From positions 1 through 64,000 of the forward strand of contig DAOUAL010000002.1 in NCBI GenBank assembly GCA_034433515.1: a stretch of 64,000 bases of DNA, given 5' to 3'. The notes under the pieces are model-generated. The model did no database searches. It saw only the letters and a program-made list of their open reading frames with translations, and was not told the DNA's origin. This DNA comes from DAOTXS01 sp034433515 (lineage in GTDB: Bacteria > Chloroflexota > Anaerolineae > UBA4142). Below, one piece after another: positions 1 to 7,923 of this stretch. The translations under genes were made by a program, and so were the position numbers. Each line of letters starts with the position of its first letter. Position 1 is the stretch's first letter.

Positions 1-320
1 TCAGATGAAAATGGGGATGACGTAGGACAAATTTCCAAATTTGTCCTACCTTTTCGGAGTTGTTCATTCGCTGTGGGCGCACCAGCGGTCAGATGAAAAT
101 GGGGATGACGTAGGACAAATTTCCAAATTTGTCCTACCTTTTCGGAGTTGTTCATTCGCTGTGGGCGCACCAGCGGTCAGATGAAAATGGGGATGACGTA
201 GGACAATTTTCAAATTTGTCCTACCTTTTCGGAGTTGTTCATTCGCTGTTGGCGCACCAGTGATCGGATGAAAAATGTGGATGACGTAGGACAAATTTCC
301 AAATTTGTCCCACCTTTTCG
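1..320. repeat. Four tandem copies of an 88-bp unit, each with a 13-bp palindrome
   Basis: Units start at 1, 89, 177 and 264 (88, 88 and 87 bp apart); the last is cut short near 320. Each unit contains an inverted repeat, in the first copy GTAGGACAAATTT (22-34), a CC spacer and the reverse complement (37-49). Copy three has a small indel in the palindrome and copy four one mismatch, so the copies are diverging. The array ends directly upstream of the ribosome binding site of the gene at 333, so transcripts entering it would carry four successive hairpins. A minus-strand ORF (64-294) is only the translation of this repeat. The array may continue left of the window. Confidence 0.9.
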
Positions 321-332
321 AAGGAGCACACG

Positions 333-959
333 ATGAATCTCTTGGATCAAATCATCCTGCTCGTCACCGGGCTAGTTGCCCTCTACCTGCTCTGGCGATT
401 TTACAATCACTATCGTTCGTATCGCGCTGAGTTCGACATCCCGTATATGATCGCCTTTACGGTCCTGCTCGTTGCCGGGCTGTTACTGATCTTTTTGACC
501 TATGCGGTGCTCGAAAATCCCCTCGTCGTCATTGTCGCAGCGTTGATTCCGCTGGCACTGTCGTATGGGTTGGTGCGGCAATTCGTGCCACAATACGAAA
601 AGTCGTACCTCATCTTTGCCGTGATCGGTTTTCTTGCCTTAGCGATCACGCGCTTGGCAATGCCCGGTTTGCCCGCCACACTTGTCCTGATCATCGTGCA
701 TACCGTCGCGGGGCTAACGATCTTCCTCTTGCCCTTCTGGGCAGTGAATCAGAAACTGGCGCCGCCCGGCTTTGTGGGCGTTGGCATCGGCGGGGCATTG
801 ATAGGCATCGGGGGAATCGCGCTGGCATTCTTGAAAACCGGCTCGCAACTGCTCTTTTTCAACACGGCGGTGGTGTTTGCAATTCTTGCGCCACTCTTGT
901 TGCTTATGACGCTCGCCTTTGCGTGGGGCTTTGTGACCAAGATGCAACACGCAACGTGA
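333..959 (+). CDS. Multi-pass membrane protein of unknown function
   Basis: A 208-residue protein with about seven hydrophobic segments (roughly residues 3-24, 38-60, 64-84, 91-110, 113-138, 147-167 and 173-202) and very short loops, so almost all of it lies in the membrane. The start is supported by AAGGAG just upstream of the ATG. I do not recognise the family. It is the first gene of a same-strand run with a larger membrane protein, an SUMF1-type lipoprotein and a heme O synthase-like gene, which hints at a membrane or respiratory role, but no catalytic motif is visible. Confidence 0.75.
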   Translation: MNLLDQIILLVTGLVALYLLWRFYNHYRSYRAEFDIPYMIAFTVLLVAGLLLIFLTYAVLENPLVVIVAALIPLALSYGLVRQFVPQYEKSYLIFAVIGFLALAITRLAMPGLPATLVLIIVHTVAGLTIFLLPFWAVNQKLAPPGFVGVGIGGALIGIGGIALAFLKTGSQLLFFNTAVVFAILAPLLLLMTLAFAWGFVTKMQHAT

Positions 960-971
960 ATCAGTGAGGGA

Positions 972-1005
972 GGAGGACACAGAAAGACATGCCGCTGTGT
1001 CCTCC
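972..1005 (+). other. 11-bp inverted repeat upstream of the 1037 gene
   Basis: GGAGGACACAG (972-982) pairs with CTGTGTCCTCC (995-1005). The upstream alternative start codon (989) of the next gene lies in the loop, which argues that this stretch is an untranslated hairpin and that the gene starts at 1037. Confidence 0.6.
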
Positions 1006-1036
1006 AACGAAACGCATCTTGAGACAGGGGTTGACT

Positions 1037-2500
1037 ATGCAAGGTTTGATGGATCGTTACAACTTTTTATTTCGCTCGACCAAAGGACTGATTCTCGTCG
1101 CAATGGCGGCGATTGGCTTGGTAACCGCCTTCTTTGGCATGCTCTCTGGACCAATGGCGGAACTCGGTATCCGCGATGTGTGGGTGCGTCTGTTCGGCAT
1201 CGCCCTTGAACCAATTGAACGTGAAGGGCGTATTGTGATGCTCTACCATTCGATTGCGATGGCAGTTGTGGCACTCGAAACGTACATCATCACCAAGATC
1301 ATTCCGATGGCAGACCATCGTCGCACAAATATCAACGCCACGATTACGGTCGGTTACCTTGCGGCGATGATTGGCGGTTTGGTGTTTGCATACTTTGGAC
1401 ACAATTGGATTTTTCACGGCATCTTTATTGCCGGGCAATCGTTGATTTACTTTGCCGGGATTCTGCTTGCGATTGCGTTGAATCCGTGGAGCAAGAATTA
1501 TCCGGCGCGTGGTGCCGAATATGCGTCGTGGCGTGGGATTGATTTGGAACGCGCGGCATTCTTTACGATGGCGGTGGCGACGCTCGGTTCGGCGTTGTTC
1601 GGTGCGATTCCCGGGTCATTCTCCGGCAACGGCTTTGAGACATTTCTTGCCGAAGACGTGGTACGCGAGGTACACAAGGATGCGTTGCAACTTGCGGTGA
1701 TCGGACACTTGCACATTATGCTCACACTCATCGCGGTTGCGCTCGCGCTCATCGTGGGACGCTGGCTCGATTTCAAAGGTCGCCTGCACAAACTGGCAAT
1801 GCCATTGATGATCGTCGGCACCATTGTCATCACCCTGGGAGTCTGGCTCGTCGTCCCCTTTGAGGAGATTGCACATTACATCATCTACGTGGGCTCGGTC
1901 TTGATTCTCCTCGCCGCCTTGTTCCTCGTCATCTTTGGATTTGACAAGTTGATCCGGGAACGCCTCGCCGAACAAAACATGGGCAAAGCGAGCGTTGCGC
2001 AAAAAATCGCGGCACTGATTCACGATCCACTCAAATTCGGCGCGTTGTGGCAAATGGTGTATATGAATTTCGTCGTAACGTTCATCGGCTTGTTTATGGC
2101 GATTCGTTTGGATAAGGTGATCCGCGTGTGGCCCCAACGCGAAGAACGCATCACGCTGACCGGGCACTGGCACATTCTCGCTGGCATCATCGCCACCATC
2201 ATCTTGCTCTACTATGCCGATCTGATCGGACTCAAGGGACGCGCGCGCCAATGGTTTGGTTGGCTCATCATCCTTCCGGCAGATATTGCGTTTGGCGCGG
2301 CAGCATTGTTTTCCACCAAACGTTTGTACGTTTCCGAATCGGCGCAACAGCCACTGGTGGATGCAATCATGCTGGTTACCGACATCGGATTAGCCACCGT
2401 TCTCACCACACTTGCAATTCTAATGGTGTGGCGTTTGGTTGATTTGTTCGCCCAGCATGGCAAATGGTCGAAAGAATTGCGCGAGGAGGTGTTGGAATGA
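1037..2500 (+). CDS. Polytopic membrane protein with histidine pairs in membrane helices (possible heme protein)
   Basis: A 487-residue protein with about a dozen hydrophobic helices. Several histidines lie in or next to helices: YHSIAM near the N-terminus, FGHNW, GHLHIM in the middle and GHWHIL near the C-terminus. Histidine pairs of this kind are seen in heme- or copper-binding membrane proteins such as the heme-copper oxidase superfamily, but the HPEVY and HH motifs of true oxidases are absent, so this is a suggestion only. The downstream heme O synthase-like gene makes a heme role plausible. I chose ATG 1037 (AGGGG upstream) over 989, which sits in a hairpin. The stop overlaps the next start (ATGA), implying translational coupling. 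Confidence 0.7.
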   Translation: MQGLMDRYNFLFRSTKGLILVAMAAIGLVTAFFGMLSGPMAELGIRDVWVRLFGIALEPIEREGRIVMLYHSIAMAVVALETYIITKIIPMADHRRTNINATITVGYLAAMIGGLVFAYFGHNWIFHGIFIAGQSLIYFAGILLAIALNPWSKNYPARGAEYASWRGIDLERAAFFTMAVATLGSALFGAIPGSFSGNGFETFLAEDVVREVHKDALQLAVIGHLHIMLTLIAVALALIVGRWLDFKGRLHKLAMPLMIVGTIVITLGVWLVVPFEEIAHYIIYVGSVLILLAALFLVIFGFDKLIRERLAEQNMGKASVAQKIAALIHDPLKFGALWQMVYMNFVVTFIGLFMAIRLDKVIRVWPQREERITLTGHWHILAGIIATIILLYYADLIGLKGRARQWFGWLIILPADIAFGAAALFSTKRLYVSESAQQPLVDAIMLVTDIGLATVLTTLAILMVWRLVDLFAQHGKWSKELREEVLE

Positions 2501-3393
2501 GCCGCGTGCTTTTAGTGAGCATCGTTGCTTGGCTGGCAGTGGGATGCACGTCTGGACCAGCCCCGGCAACGCTGCCACAATTCGATCCTGGGATTAGTTC
2601 TGAAGCGTGGGCGACCATTCCCGCCGGCGAATTTTTGTTTGGGCAACACAATAAAAACGTGAACATTCCGTACGCGTACGAAATTATGGTTACTCTCGTA
2701 ACGAACACGCAATATGCCGCCTATCTCAACAAGGCGTTGACCGATGGCAAAGTAAAGATCGTGAACAATCAAATCGTTGGTTATTATCCCGGCGATCAAT
2801 TCACCGGCAAACGCCACGAAAAAGAAATCAAAGCGGGCGATTATTTGCACGTTCCCATCGGCGACCAAGATTTGCGTTTGGCGTACGACGGAAAATCGTT
2901 TGGGGTGAAAGCGGGTTATGAAAATCATCCGGTCGTGGCAATCACGTGGTTCGGCGCCAAAGCGTACTGCGAATACTATGGCTGGCACTTGCCCACCGAA
3001 GTCGAATGGGAGAAAGCGGCGCGCGGCACCGATGGGCGCGCGTATCCGTGGGGCAATGACATCGCGTTGAATCAAGCCAATTTTTATGCCAGCCGCGATC
3101 CGTTTGAAGCCGGTCTCGGTGCGCAAGGCAATACAACGCCGGTCGGGTTCTACAATGGCAAAGCGTACAACGGCTATCAAACGCTGGATGCGCCCAGTCC
3201 CTACGGCGTGTATGATATGGCGGGCAATGTGTGGCAGTGGACGGCTGATGTGTACGAGGGACTGCATTATCGTTATATGCGCGGCGGAAGTAAGGGAAAT
3301 TACGAATACAATCTGCGCGTTTGGTCGCGCAACAGCGCCGAGCCGGATTACTATGGACCGAGTACGGGCTTTCGATGTGTGAGAAAGAAATAG
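2497..3393 (+). CDS. Formylglycine-generating enzyme (SUMF1)-like lipoprotein
   Basis: A 298-residue protein with a lipoprotein signal ending in LAVGC, so it should be anchored outside the cytoplasmic membrane. The rest is an FGE-sulfatase/SUMF1 fold: an E-W-E-K-A-A-R-G segment, YPWGND, the MAGNVWQW signature, RGGS, and a C-terminal GFRCVRKK. True formylglycine-generating enzymes use a cysteine pair or copper site to oxidise a sulfatase cysteine; many family members are instead binding or accessory proteins, and no sulfatase is nearby. The start at 2497 has GAGGAGG upstream and overlaps the stop of the previous gene. It may modify or support the adjacent membrane proteins, which is inference. 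Confidence 0.85.
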   Translation: MSRVLLVSIVAWLAVGCTSGPAPATLPQFDPGISSEAWATIPAGEFLFGQHNKNVNIPYAYEIMVTLVTNTQYAAYLNKALTDGKVKIVNNQIVGYYPGDQFTGKRHEKEIKAGDYLHVPIGDQDLRLAYDGKSFGVKAGYENHPVVAITWFGAKAYCEYYGWHLPTEVEWEKAARGTDGRAYPWGNDIALNQANFYASRDPFEAGLGAQGNTTPVGFYNGKAYNGYQTLDAPSPYGVYDMAGNVWQWTADVYEGLHYRYMRGGSKGNYEYNLRVWSRNSAEPDYYGPSTGFRCVRKK

Positions 3394-3407
3394 CACGGTG
3401 GAAAAAT

Positions 3408-3437
3408 TTGGCTGAACACGCTTCAATGAGGTATAAT
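3408..3437 (+). promoter_or_regulatory. Sigma70-type promoter for the 3470 gene
   Basis: TTGGCT (3408-3413), an 18-bp spacer and a perfect TATAAT (3432-3437) lie 33 bp before the start codon at 3470. The 76-bp gap after the SUMF1 gene is compatible with a separate transcription start. Confidence 0.6.
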
Positions 3438-3469
3438 CGGAATATAACGATTTTGCTAGGGAGGGCACT

Positions 3470-4363
3470 ATGCCGACGAAGGCATCGCCGCTGAGCGGCA
3501 TCCTCACACACGCGCGAATGTATTGGACGATGACCAAAAGTTTACAAACCGGTCTGTTGCTGGTGACTGGCTTTGCCGGCTATTTTAGCGCGCGCTGTCC
3601 CACTCACAGTACCGAACTTGGCGCGTCGTTGGCGGCAACGTTGTTCTTGGCGATTGGCGGGAGCACAGTGCTCAATATGGTGTGGGATCGCGACATTGAT
3701 GCGAAAATGTTGCGCGCGTGCCGGCGTCCGCTCCCAGCCGGCAAAATGTCTGTAACCGAAGCGCTGATCCTGGGGCTGGGAATGTCGCTTCTGGGTGTGG
3801 GCGGCGCGTGGCTAATGCAACCACTCTACGGAGCCGTCATCTTTGCCGGTTGGTTCTTTGATGTGGTGATCTACACGCTGTGGCTCAAACGCCGCACGGC
3901 TTGGTCAATCATCGTGGGCGGGATTGCCGGGGCAATGCCAGTGCTTGCCGGGCGCACGTTAGGAACCGGGGAAATTGATGCGATTGGCATCCTGCTGGCG
4001 TTGGCAGTGCTCTTTTGGATTCCCACCCATATGCTCACGTTTGGCGCCAAGTACGCTGATCAATATCGCGCGGCGGGTGTACCCATTTTTCCCAACACGT
4101 ACGGTGAGTGGATCACGCGGATCACGCTTGGGCTATCCACGGCGGCGGCCGTGGTGGCGATGCTCCTTGCCGCATGGCATATTCGTCTGCCGTGGAATTA
4201 TTTTCACCTAACCCTGTGGCTTGGCGGCGCATTGCTGGGCATTGCCCTGTTGAGCGTGATACGCCACTCGCCTAAACTCAATTTTGCGTTGTACAAGTTT
4301 GCATCGCTGTACATGTTCGGCTCGATGATTTTGATTATGCTGGGAGTTGCCGAACTAGGTTAA
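3470..4363 (+). CDS. ctaB: UbiA-family prenyltransferase, heme O synthase (protoheme IX farnesyltransferase)-like
   Basis: A 297-residue polytopic protein. The first prenyl-diphosphate/Mg site reads N-M-V-W-DRDIDAKM (about residues 69-80), followed by RRPLPAGK, the layout typical of CtaB/CyoE. Later motifs, LKRRTAWS-IIVGGIAGA and WIPTHMLTFG followed by YRAAGVP, match the heme O synthase pattern, where the consensus is WTPPHFW. CtaB adds a farnesyl group to heme B to make heme O for terminal oxidases. No oxidase subunit is recognised nearby, but the histidine-containing membrane protein at 1037 could be the recipient. The deviation at WIPTHM leaves another aromatic prenyl acceptor possible. 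Confidence 0.75.
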   Translation: MPTKASPLSGILTHARMYWTMTKSLQTGLLLVTGFAGYFSARCPTHSTELGASLAATLFLAIGGSTVLNMVWDRDIDAKMLRACRRPLPAGKMSVTEALILGLGMSLLGVGGAWLMQPLYGAVIFAGWFFDVVIYTLWLKRRTAWSIIVGGIAGAMPVLAGRTLGTGEIDAIGILLALAVLFWIPTHMLTFGAKYADQYRAAGVPIFPNTYGEWITRITLGLSTAAAVVAMLLAAWHIRLPWNYFHLTLWLGGALLGIALLSVIRHSPKLNFALYKFASLYMFGSMILIMLGVAELG

Positions 4364-4388
4364 GCTCCCCCTTGGCAAGGAGACACCG

Positions 4389-5072
4389 ATGAAACGTTTA
4401 CTGAACCTACGCACATTGCTGGTTGTTCTGATGGCGCTGACCGCCATCATCACTCTGCTTGGTGGCGTGGGAAGTACTTGCGTCGCTTTCAACGCCGAGC
4501 AGTATCCGGGCTTCAAGTTGCTGGCGCCCTACAAATCCATCTTGCAAATCCTGGTCGATCTTAGCGTGCTCACGGCGATAGCAATGATCGTGGTAACGTA
4601 CTGGACAGCGCGCGCGAACCAATGGTTTTACCTCGGCGCGCTGATCACGCTGTTGATTGGCGGCGGCGCGGCGGCGGTGCAAATGTATTATTCATCCTCG
4701 GTTCGTGGAATTTCGTTCTTGGCTGCCGCGCCGACCAACGTGCGTCTTTATATCACCATCGCCACGCTGATTGTGTTTGCGCTTGTTCGATTGCCCGGCC
4801 TTTGGAACAAACTAGGATCGGGTTCCAACCAAGGTGGCAACCTGAGCACGCCGACCGGCTTGGCATTGATCGTTGCCGGGGCAACGATGCTCAGCGCGCC
4901 GTGGTGGGCATCACCGGAGCACGTGAGCGAAGGAATCAACTATGTGAACACCCTGGCGGTGCCGTTGACGATTGATGGAATCGCGATGATAGGCGCGGGC
5001 ATTGCTTTGCTCATCGCACCCCGCTTGATCGCGATCATTCAGAGCCAGCGAACGGTGGTGAGCGAACGATAG
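4389..5072 (+). CDS. Membrane protein of unknown function
   Basis: A 227-residue protein with about six hydrophobic segments, starting with a hydrophobic helix containing LLVVLMALTAIITLLGG. AAGGAG lies just before the ATG at 4389. It follows the heme O synthase-like gene by 25 bp and ends at a strong terminator, so it is probably the last gene of that unit. I recognise no family signature. The second cysteine-containing stretch (STCVAF) lies after the first helix, but conservation cannot be judged from one sequence. Confidence 0.7.
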   Translation: MKRLLNLRTLLVVLMALTAIITLLGGVGSTCVAFNAEQYPGFKLLAPYKSILQILVDLSVLTAIAMIVVTYWTARANQWFYLGALITLLIGGGAAAVQMYYSSSVRGISFLAAAPTNVRLYITIATLIVFALVRLPGLWNKLGSGSNQGGNLSTPTGLALIVAGATMLSAPWWASPEHVSEGINYVNTLAVPLTIDGIAMIGAGIALLIAPRLIAIIQSQRTVVSER

Positions 5073-5110
5073 AAAAAACCTGCGAGGTTCCTAGACCTCG
5101 CAGGTTTTTT
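5073..5110. terminator. Bidirectional rho-independent terminator
   Basis: A 16-bp inverted repeat (5073-5088 and 5095-5110; core AACCTGCGAGGT) with a 6-nt loop and A/T tails on both sides, placed between two convergent genes. Confidence 0.9.
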
Positions 5111-5126
5111 TGTTATCCTTGTTTTT

Positions 5127-6842
5127 CTATCGCGGCACAAACTTGATTGCATCGAACACGAGCGAACGACAGAGATAACATTCGTACGTAACATCGGCAA
5201 GCGAAACGTACTCGCCGCCCGCCGCACTAAAATAGTACGTCCCCAGCGAGATCCATTGATTGGGGAAGAATCCTTGCGCGCGCGCCGCCAAATCATAACG
5301 ACTGTTGTGATAAATCCAGTACCGCGCGTTGAGCGTGGTGCCTAGGTTATCTGGCAAGAACGCAAACACTTCGTAATAGCCCGGTGCGGGTAACGTGGGA
5401 TACCACCGTGCCCAATTGTAGCCGTACGCGGTGTACGTGTTGTTGAGCGTCCAGAACGAATGCCCGCCCACACCCAAAGTTGAACCGCGCCACGTGCCGG
5501 TGCCGCCGGCTTGCCATCCGGGTCCGCGATCATCCACGATCACTTCGCTGGGAGGTGGTGGCGGCGCACTCCCACCAATTTGGAAACTGATCATCGCACC
5601 GTATCCGCTGTCATAGTACTCCACACGAAAGGTGTGCGCACCTGCCGTCAACGTGCGCGTTGTACTAAACGTCGTCGGCGGATGATCATACCAGCCATCA
5701 ATCACCAACACGCCATCAATCCACACACGCACGCCATCATCTGAGATCGCCGTGATCACGTAATCGCCGGTCGCGGCAATGTTTTGCGTGGAATCCCAAC
5801 GCACGGAAAAGTTATCGGCGGGCAAGCCGGGAATCGGGACGCCTTCGCCCCAATTGAAATTGATTGCCGCATCGTTGCGCACAATTGTGGGCGCACCCGA
5901 AAGCGAAACGTTGCTAAAGTACTGTCCTTGCCACACACCGGTGGGTGGCGGAGGCGGTGCGCTCACCGGCGCGTACGTCAACTTGGCTTGCGCGCCACCG
6001 GTCTGTTCAAAGTATTCCATTTTGATCGTGTGCGCGCCGGCGGGGATCACCACATCCACCGTGTACGATGTGGGTGGCTGGGGAATCCATTTATCAATAA
6101 CGAGCGTATCATCAATCCACAATCGCACGCCATCGTCCGTCGTTGTCGTAAAGCGATAGGTGCCGGCGGCAAAATTAATCGTGCGTGTCCAACGTACAGA
6201 GAAATTGTCTATCGGGATCGCCGGGCTGGGCGAGCCAGTTGTCCAATTGAAATTGATGCTCGCATCGTCGCGGATGAGCGCAGGCGCGCCGCTGAGCGAT
6301 GGGTTGTTAAAGTACTCGCCTTGCCACGCGGTAATGGGAGGGGGAGGTGGGGGCAAGGTAGTCAAGGGCATATTCGTCCAAACCTGCGCCGTCCCGCCAC
6401 GCATCCGATTGTAATACTCGACCTTGATCGTGTGCCACCCGGCGCTGACCGAAGCAGTGGTCGAGTACGCCGTGGGTCCCTGATCGTACCATGCCCAAAT
6501 CAAGAGATTGTCGTCGAGCAAAAGGTTCATTCCATCGTCGGTGAGGAGGTTGAAAGTGTACGTGCCCGCCGTCGTTACATTGACCGAACACGTCCAGCGT
6601 ACCGAATAATTGTCCACGTTGACGCCGGGTCCCGGCGATGTCCCTTCGAGCCAGTTGAAATTGATGGCGGCATCGGTGCGTACCATGACCGGTGTGCCGG
6701 TCGCCGTCGTGTTGTTGAAATATTCGCCGGAGCAACTGGGGAGATAGCCATCGAACGGTGGACGCGCTTGGGTAACGGGTGTGGCAATGAGCAACATCGC
6801 AAGCACACATAAACCTAACCGAAGCAAACGCAGGTGGCGCAT
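5127..6842 (-). CDS. Secreted protein with three PA14 domains and a golvesin-type C-terminal domain
   Basis: A 571-residue protein with an N-terminal signal peptide (RLGLCVLAMLLIATPVTQA). Three successive modules of about 135 residues each begin with W/CQGEYFNN-like strands and contain INFNW, FSVRW and DDGVRLWID-type motifs, typical of PA14 (carbohydrate-binding beta-barrel) domains. Proline-rich linkers (PPPPP) separate them. The last 135 residues begin VIVDDRGPGW and resemble the golvesin/Xly-type binding domain. No catalytic domain is visible, so it is probably an extracellular glycan-binding protein. The start at 6842 has AAAGGAGGT upstream; an upstream in-frame ATG at 6878 lacks this. 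Confidence 0.85.
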   Translation of the reverse strand: MRHLRLLRLGLCVLAMLLIATPVTQARPPFDGYLPSCSGEYFNNTTATGTPVMVRTDAAINFNWLEGTSPGPGVNVDNYSVRWTCSVNVTTAGTYTFNLLTDDGMNLLLDDNLLIWAWYDQGPTAYSTTASVSAGWHTIKVEYYNRMRGGTAQVWTNMPLTTLPPPPPPITAWQGEYFNNPSLSGAPALIRDDASINFNWTTGSPSPAIPIDNFSVRWTRTINFAAGTYRFTTTTDDGVRLWIDDTLVIDKWIPQPPTSYTVDVVIPAGAHTIKMEYFEQTGGAQAKLTYAPVSAPPPPPTGVWQGQYFSNVSLSGAPTIVRNDAAINFNWGEGVPIPGLPADNFSVRWDSTQNIAATGDYVITAISDDGVRVWIDGVLVIDGWYDHPPTTFSTTRTLTAGAHTFRVEYYDSGYGAMISFQIGGSAPPPPPSEVIVDDRGPGWQAGGTGTWRGSTLGVGGHSFWTLNNTYTAYGYNWARWYPTLPAPGYYEVFAFLPDNLGTTLNARYWIYHNSRYDLAARAQGFFPNQWISLGTYYFSAAGGEYVSLADVTYECYLCRSLVFDAIKFVPR

Positions 6843-6964
6843 AATGACCTCCTTTGGTCTTGACTCAGTCTTGTTCAAAACCCAACCCGGTTTCTATACG
6901 CTTAGGATATACCAAATTGATTCAGAATGCAATATGTTTGTCTTCTGGAAATACAGCGAGTACT

Positions 6965-7074
6965 TGCGACGGCAGTGGTTTTAACCGCCTATCAAGGGAC
7001 TTGCAACAGCCCTGGTCGCAGCCACGAGTACTCCACCAGCCGACATAGATCGGTTTCGCGTGGTGATTGCCGCA
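6965..7074. repeat. Copy of modular palindromic repeat family C
   Basis: CAGTGGTTTTAACCGCCTAT with following CAAGGGACTTGCAACAGCCC matches the right half of the element at 27413-27578, and AGCCGACATAGATCGG is a decayed version of the AGCCGACCTGCGTCGGCT module. It occupies much of the 561-bp gap between the PA14 gene and the Fur-family gene, with the promoter at 7127 and the MITE at 7285. Confidence 0.6.
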
Positions 7075-7126
7075 AATGGATTCGCCCGGCACAACTTACT
7101 GATGATGCACCTGGCAAATTCTCTTC

Positions 7127-7155
7127 TTGACAAATCCATTCTTATCGAATATAAT
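7127..7155 (+). promoter_or_regulatory. Consensus sigma70 promoter upstream of the Fur-family gene
   Basis: TTGACA (7127-7132), exactly 17 bp, and TATAAT (7150-7155): both boxes are perfect. It points to the Fur-family gene at 7404 about 240 nt downstream, with family A element 7285-7383 inside the presumed untranslated leader. Confidence 0.8.
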
Positions 7156-7159
7156 CTCA

Positions 7160-7177
7160 ATTGAAACTAGTTGCAAT
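7160..7177. promoter_or_regulatory. Near-perfect 18-bp palindrome, candidate metalloregulator operator
   Basis: ATTGAAACTAGTTGCAAT, an 18-bp inverted repeat with a single mismatched position pair, starts five bases after the -10 box, where a bound repressor would block transcription. The half sites TTGAAA and TTGCAA resemble the Streptomyces Nur (nickel regulator, Fur family) pattern TTGCAA-N5-TTGCAA, though the spacing is 4 here. Autoregulation by the product of the 7404 gene is inference. Confidence 0.5.
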
Positions 7178-7284
7178 AAAAGGTTATTCTCTCACCGTTA
7201 ATTGCATCAACAGCCGCCGAATAAGTGCGAGGACGCCAACGAACACAGACAAGTGCGATCCTGGTTTAATCTGCGTTCATTCCT

Positions 7285-7383
7285 AGTGCACCAACATATA
7301 GTTGCATACCAGACTGAGGGGAAGACGTTGACAGGCGTGGCTAAAAATCGAGTTTCTACCACGTACTTTCATGTTGGTGCACT
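7285..7383. mobile_element. MITE-like element, family A, copy 1
   Basis: A 99-bp element bounded by the inverted repeats AGTGCACCAACAT and ATGTTGGTGCACT. Its reverse complement matches the element at 19560-19660 along its whole length with only scattered differences. There is no coding capacity. It lies between the promoter at 7127 and the Fur-family start codon. Confidence 0.75.
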
Positions 7384-7403
7384 ACTAGGTTCGAAGGAGT
7401 CGT

Positions 7404-7841
7404 GTGTCTCATCATACTCAATACCTTCAAGGTTTGCGCCAAAAAGGTCATCGCCTGACCCCTCAGCGTGAGATGATCCTTTCAGTCCTTTGCGAAAGTG
7501 AGGGGCATTTCACTGCTGAGGAAATTATCCAACGTGTCCGCCAGCGTTATCCGCATTTCAACAAATCGGCGGTCTATCGCACACTTGACTTGCTCACGCG
7601 GTACGGTTTGGTCAACCCCACGGATTTTGGTCAGGGGCGTGTGACGTACGAAATTCATCGCGATCCGCATCATCATCACCTCGTCTGCCGCAAATGCGGT
7701 AAGATGACGGAGGTAGAGGCGCGCGTCTTTGAGCCGTTGGAAAAGACTTTGCGCGAGCGATATGGTTTTGTTGCCAATCTGGATCATTTTGCCATTTTTG
7801 GTCTCTGTCGCAAGTGTCAAGCGACCGAGAAAAAAGACTAG
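7404..7841 (+). CDS. Fur-family metalloregulator (possible nickel or zinc regulator)
   Basis: A 145-residue protein of normal Fur length: N-terminal winged helix (RLTPQREMILSVL, then FNKSAVYRTLDLL), followed by the histidine-rich hinge DPHHHHLVC and two CxxC pairs (CRKCG about residue 91, CRKC near the C-terminus) that form the structural zinc site. Fur proteins repress uptake genes when loaded with metal. The genes downstream handle nickel (NikMN, CooC, HypBA), and a palindrome resembling a Nur box overlaps the start of its own transcript, so a nickel regulator is the best guess; Zur or PerR are alternatives. The start is GTG at 7404 behind AAGGAG. Confidence 0.9.
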   Translation: MSHHTQYLQGLRQKGHRLTPQREMILSVLCESEGHFTAEEIIQRVRQRYPHFNKSAVYRTLDLLTRYGLVNPTDFGQGRVTYEIHRDPHHHHLVCRKCGKMTEVEARVFEPLEKTLRERYGFVANLDHFAIFGLCRKCQATEKKD

Positions 7842-7845
7842 TACT

Positions 7846-7923
7846 CATCCGAAAAGCGGTGGGGCGTGGGGCGACCTTTCGTGGGGCGCCTTTCTAGGTC
7901 GCCCGCCACGAAGTTTTCGGATG
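7846..7923. repeat. Palindromic repeat family D, copy 1
   Basis: CATCCGAAAA (7846-7855) and TTTTCGGATG (7914-7923) are terminal inverted repeats around a GC-rich body that includes CCTTTCTAGGTCGCC. The same body and right end recur at 49255-49335. It fills the 104-bp gap before the nikMN gene; its recurrence in an unrelated place argues against a riboswitch. Confidence 0.6.

Noticed and set aside
64..294. Minus-strand ORF with internal peptide repeats
   Set aside because: It is only the translation of the 88-bp tandem repeat; the frame breaks where copies differ in length and there is no ribosome binding site.
1..320. CRISPR array
   Set aside because: The repeat unit is the full 88-bp period without variable spacers, and no cas genes are nearby.
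2497..3393. Sulfatase-activating system
   Set aside because: The protein has the SUMF1 fold, but no sulfatase is encoded in the window, so formylglycine formation is not claimed.
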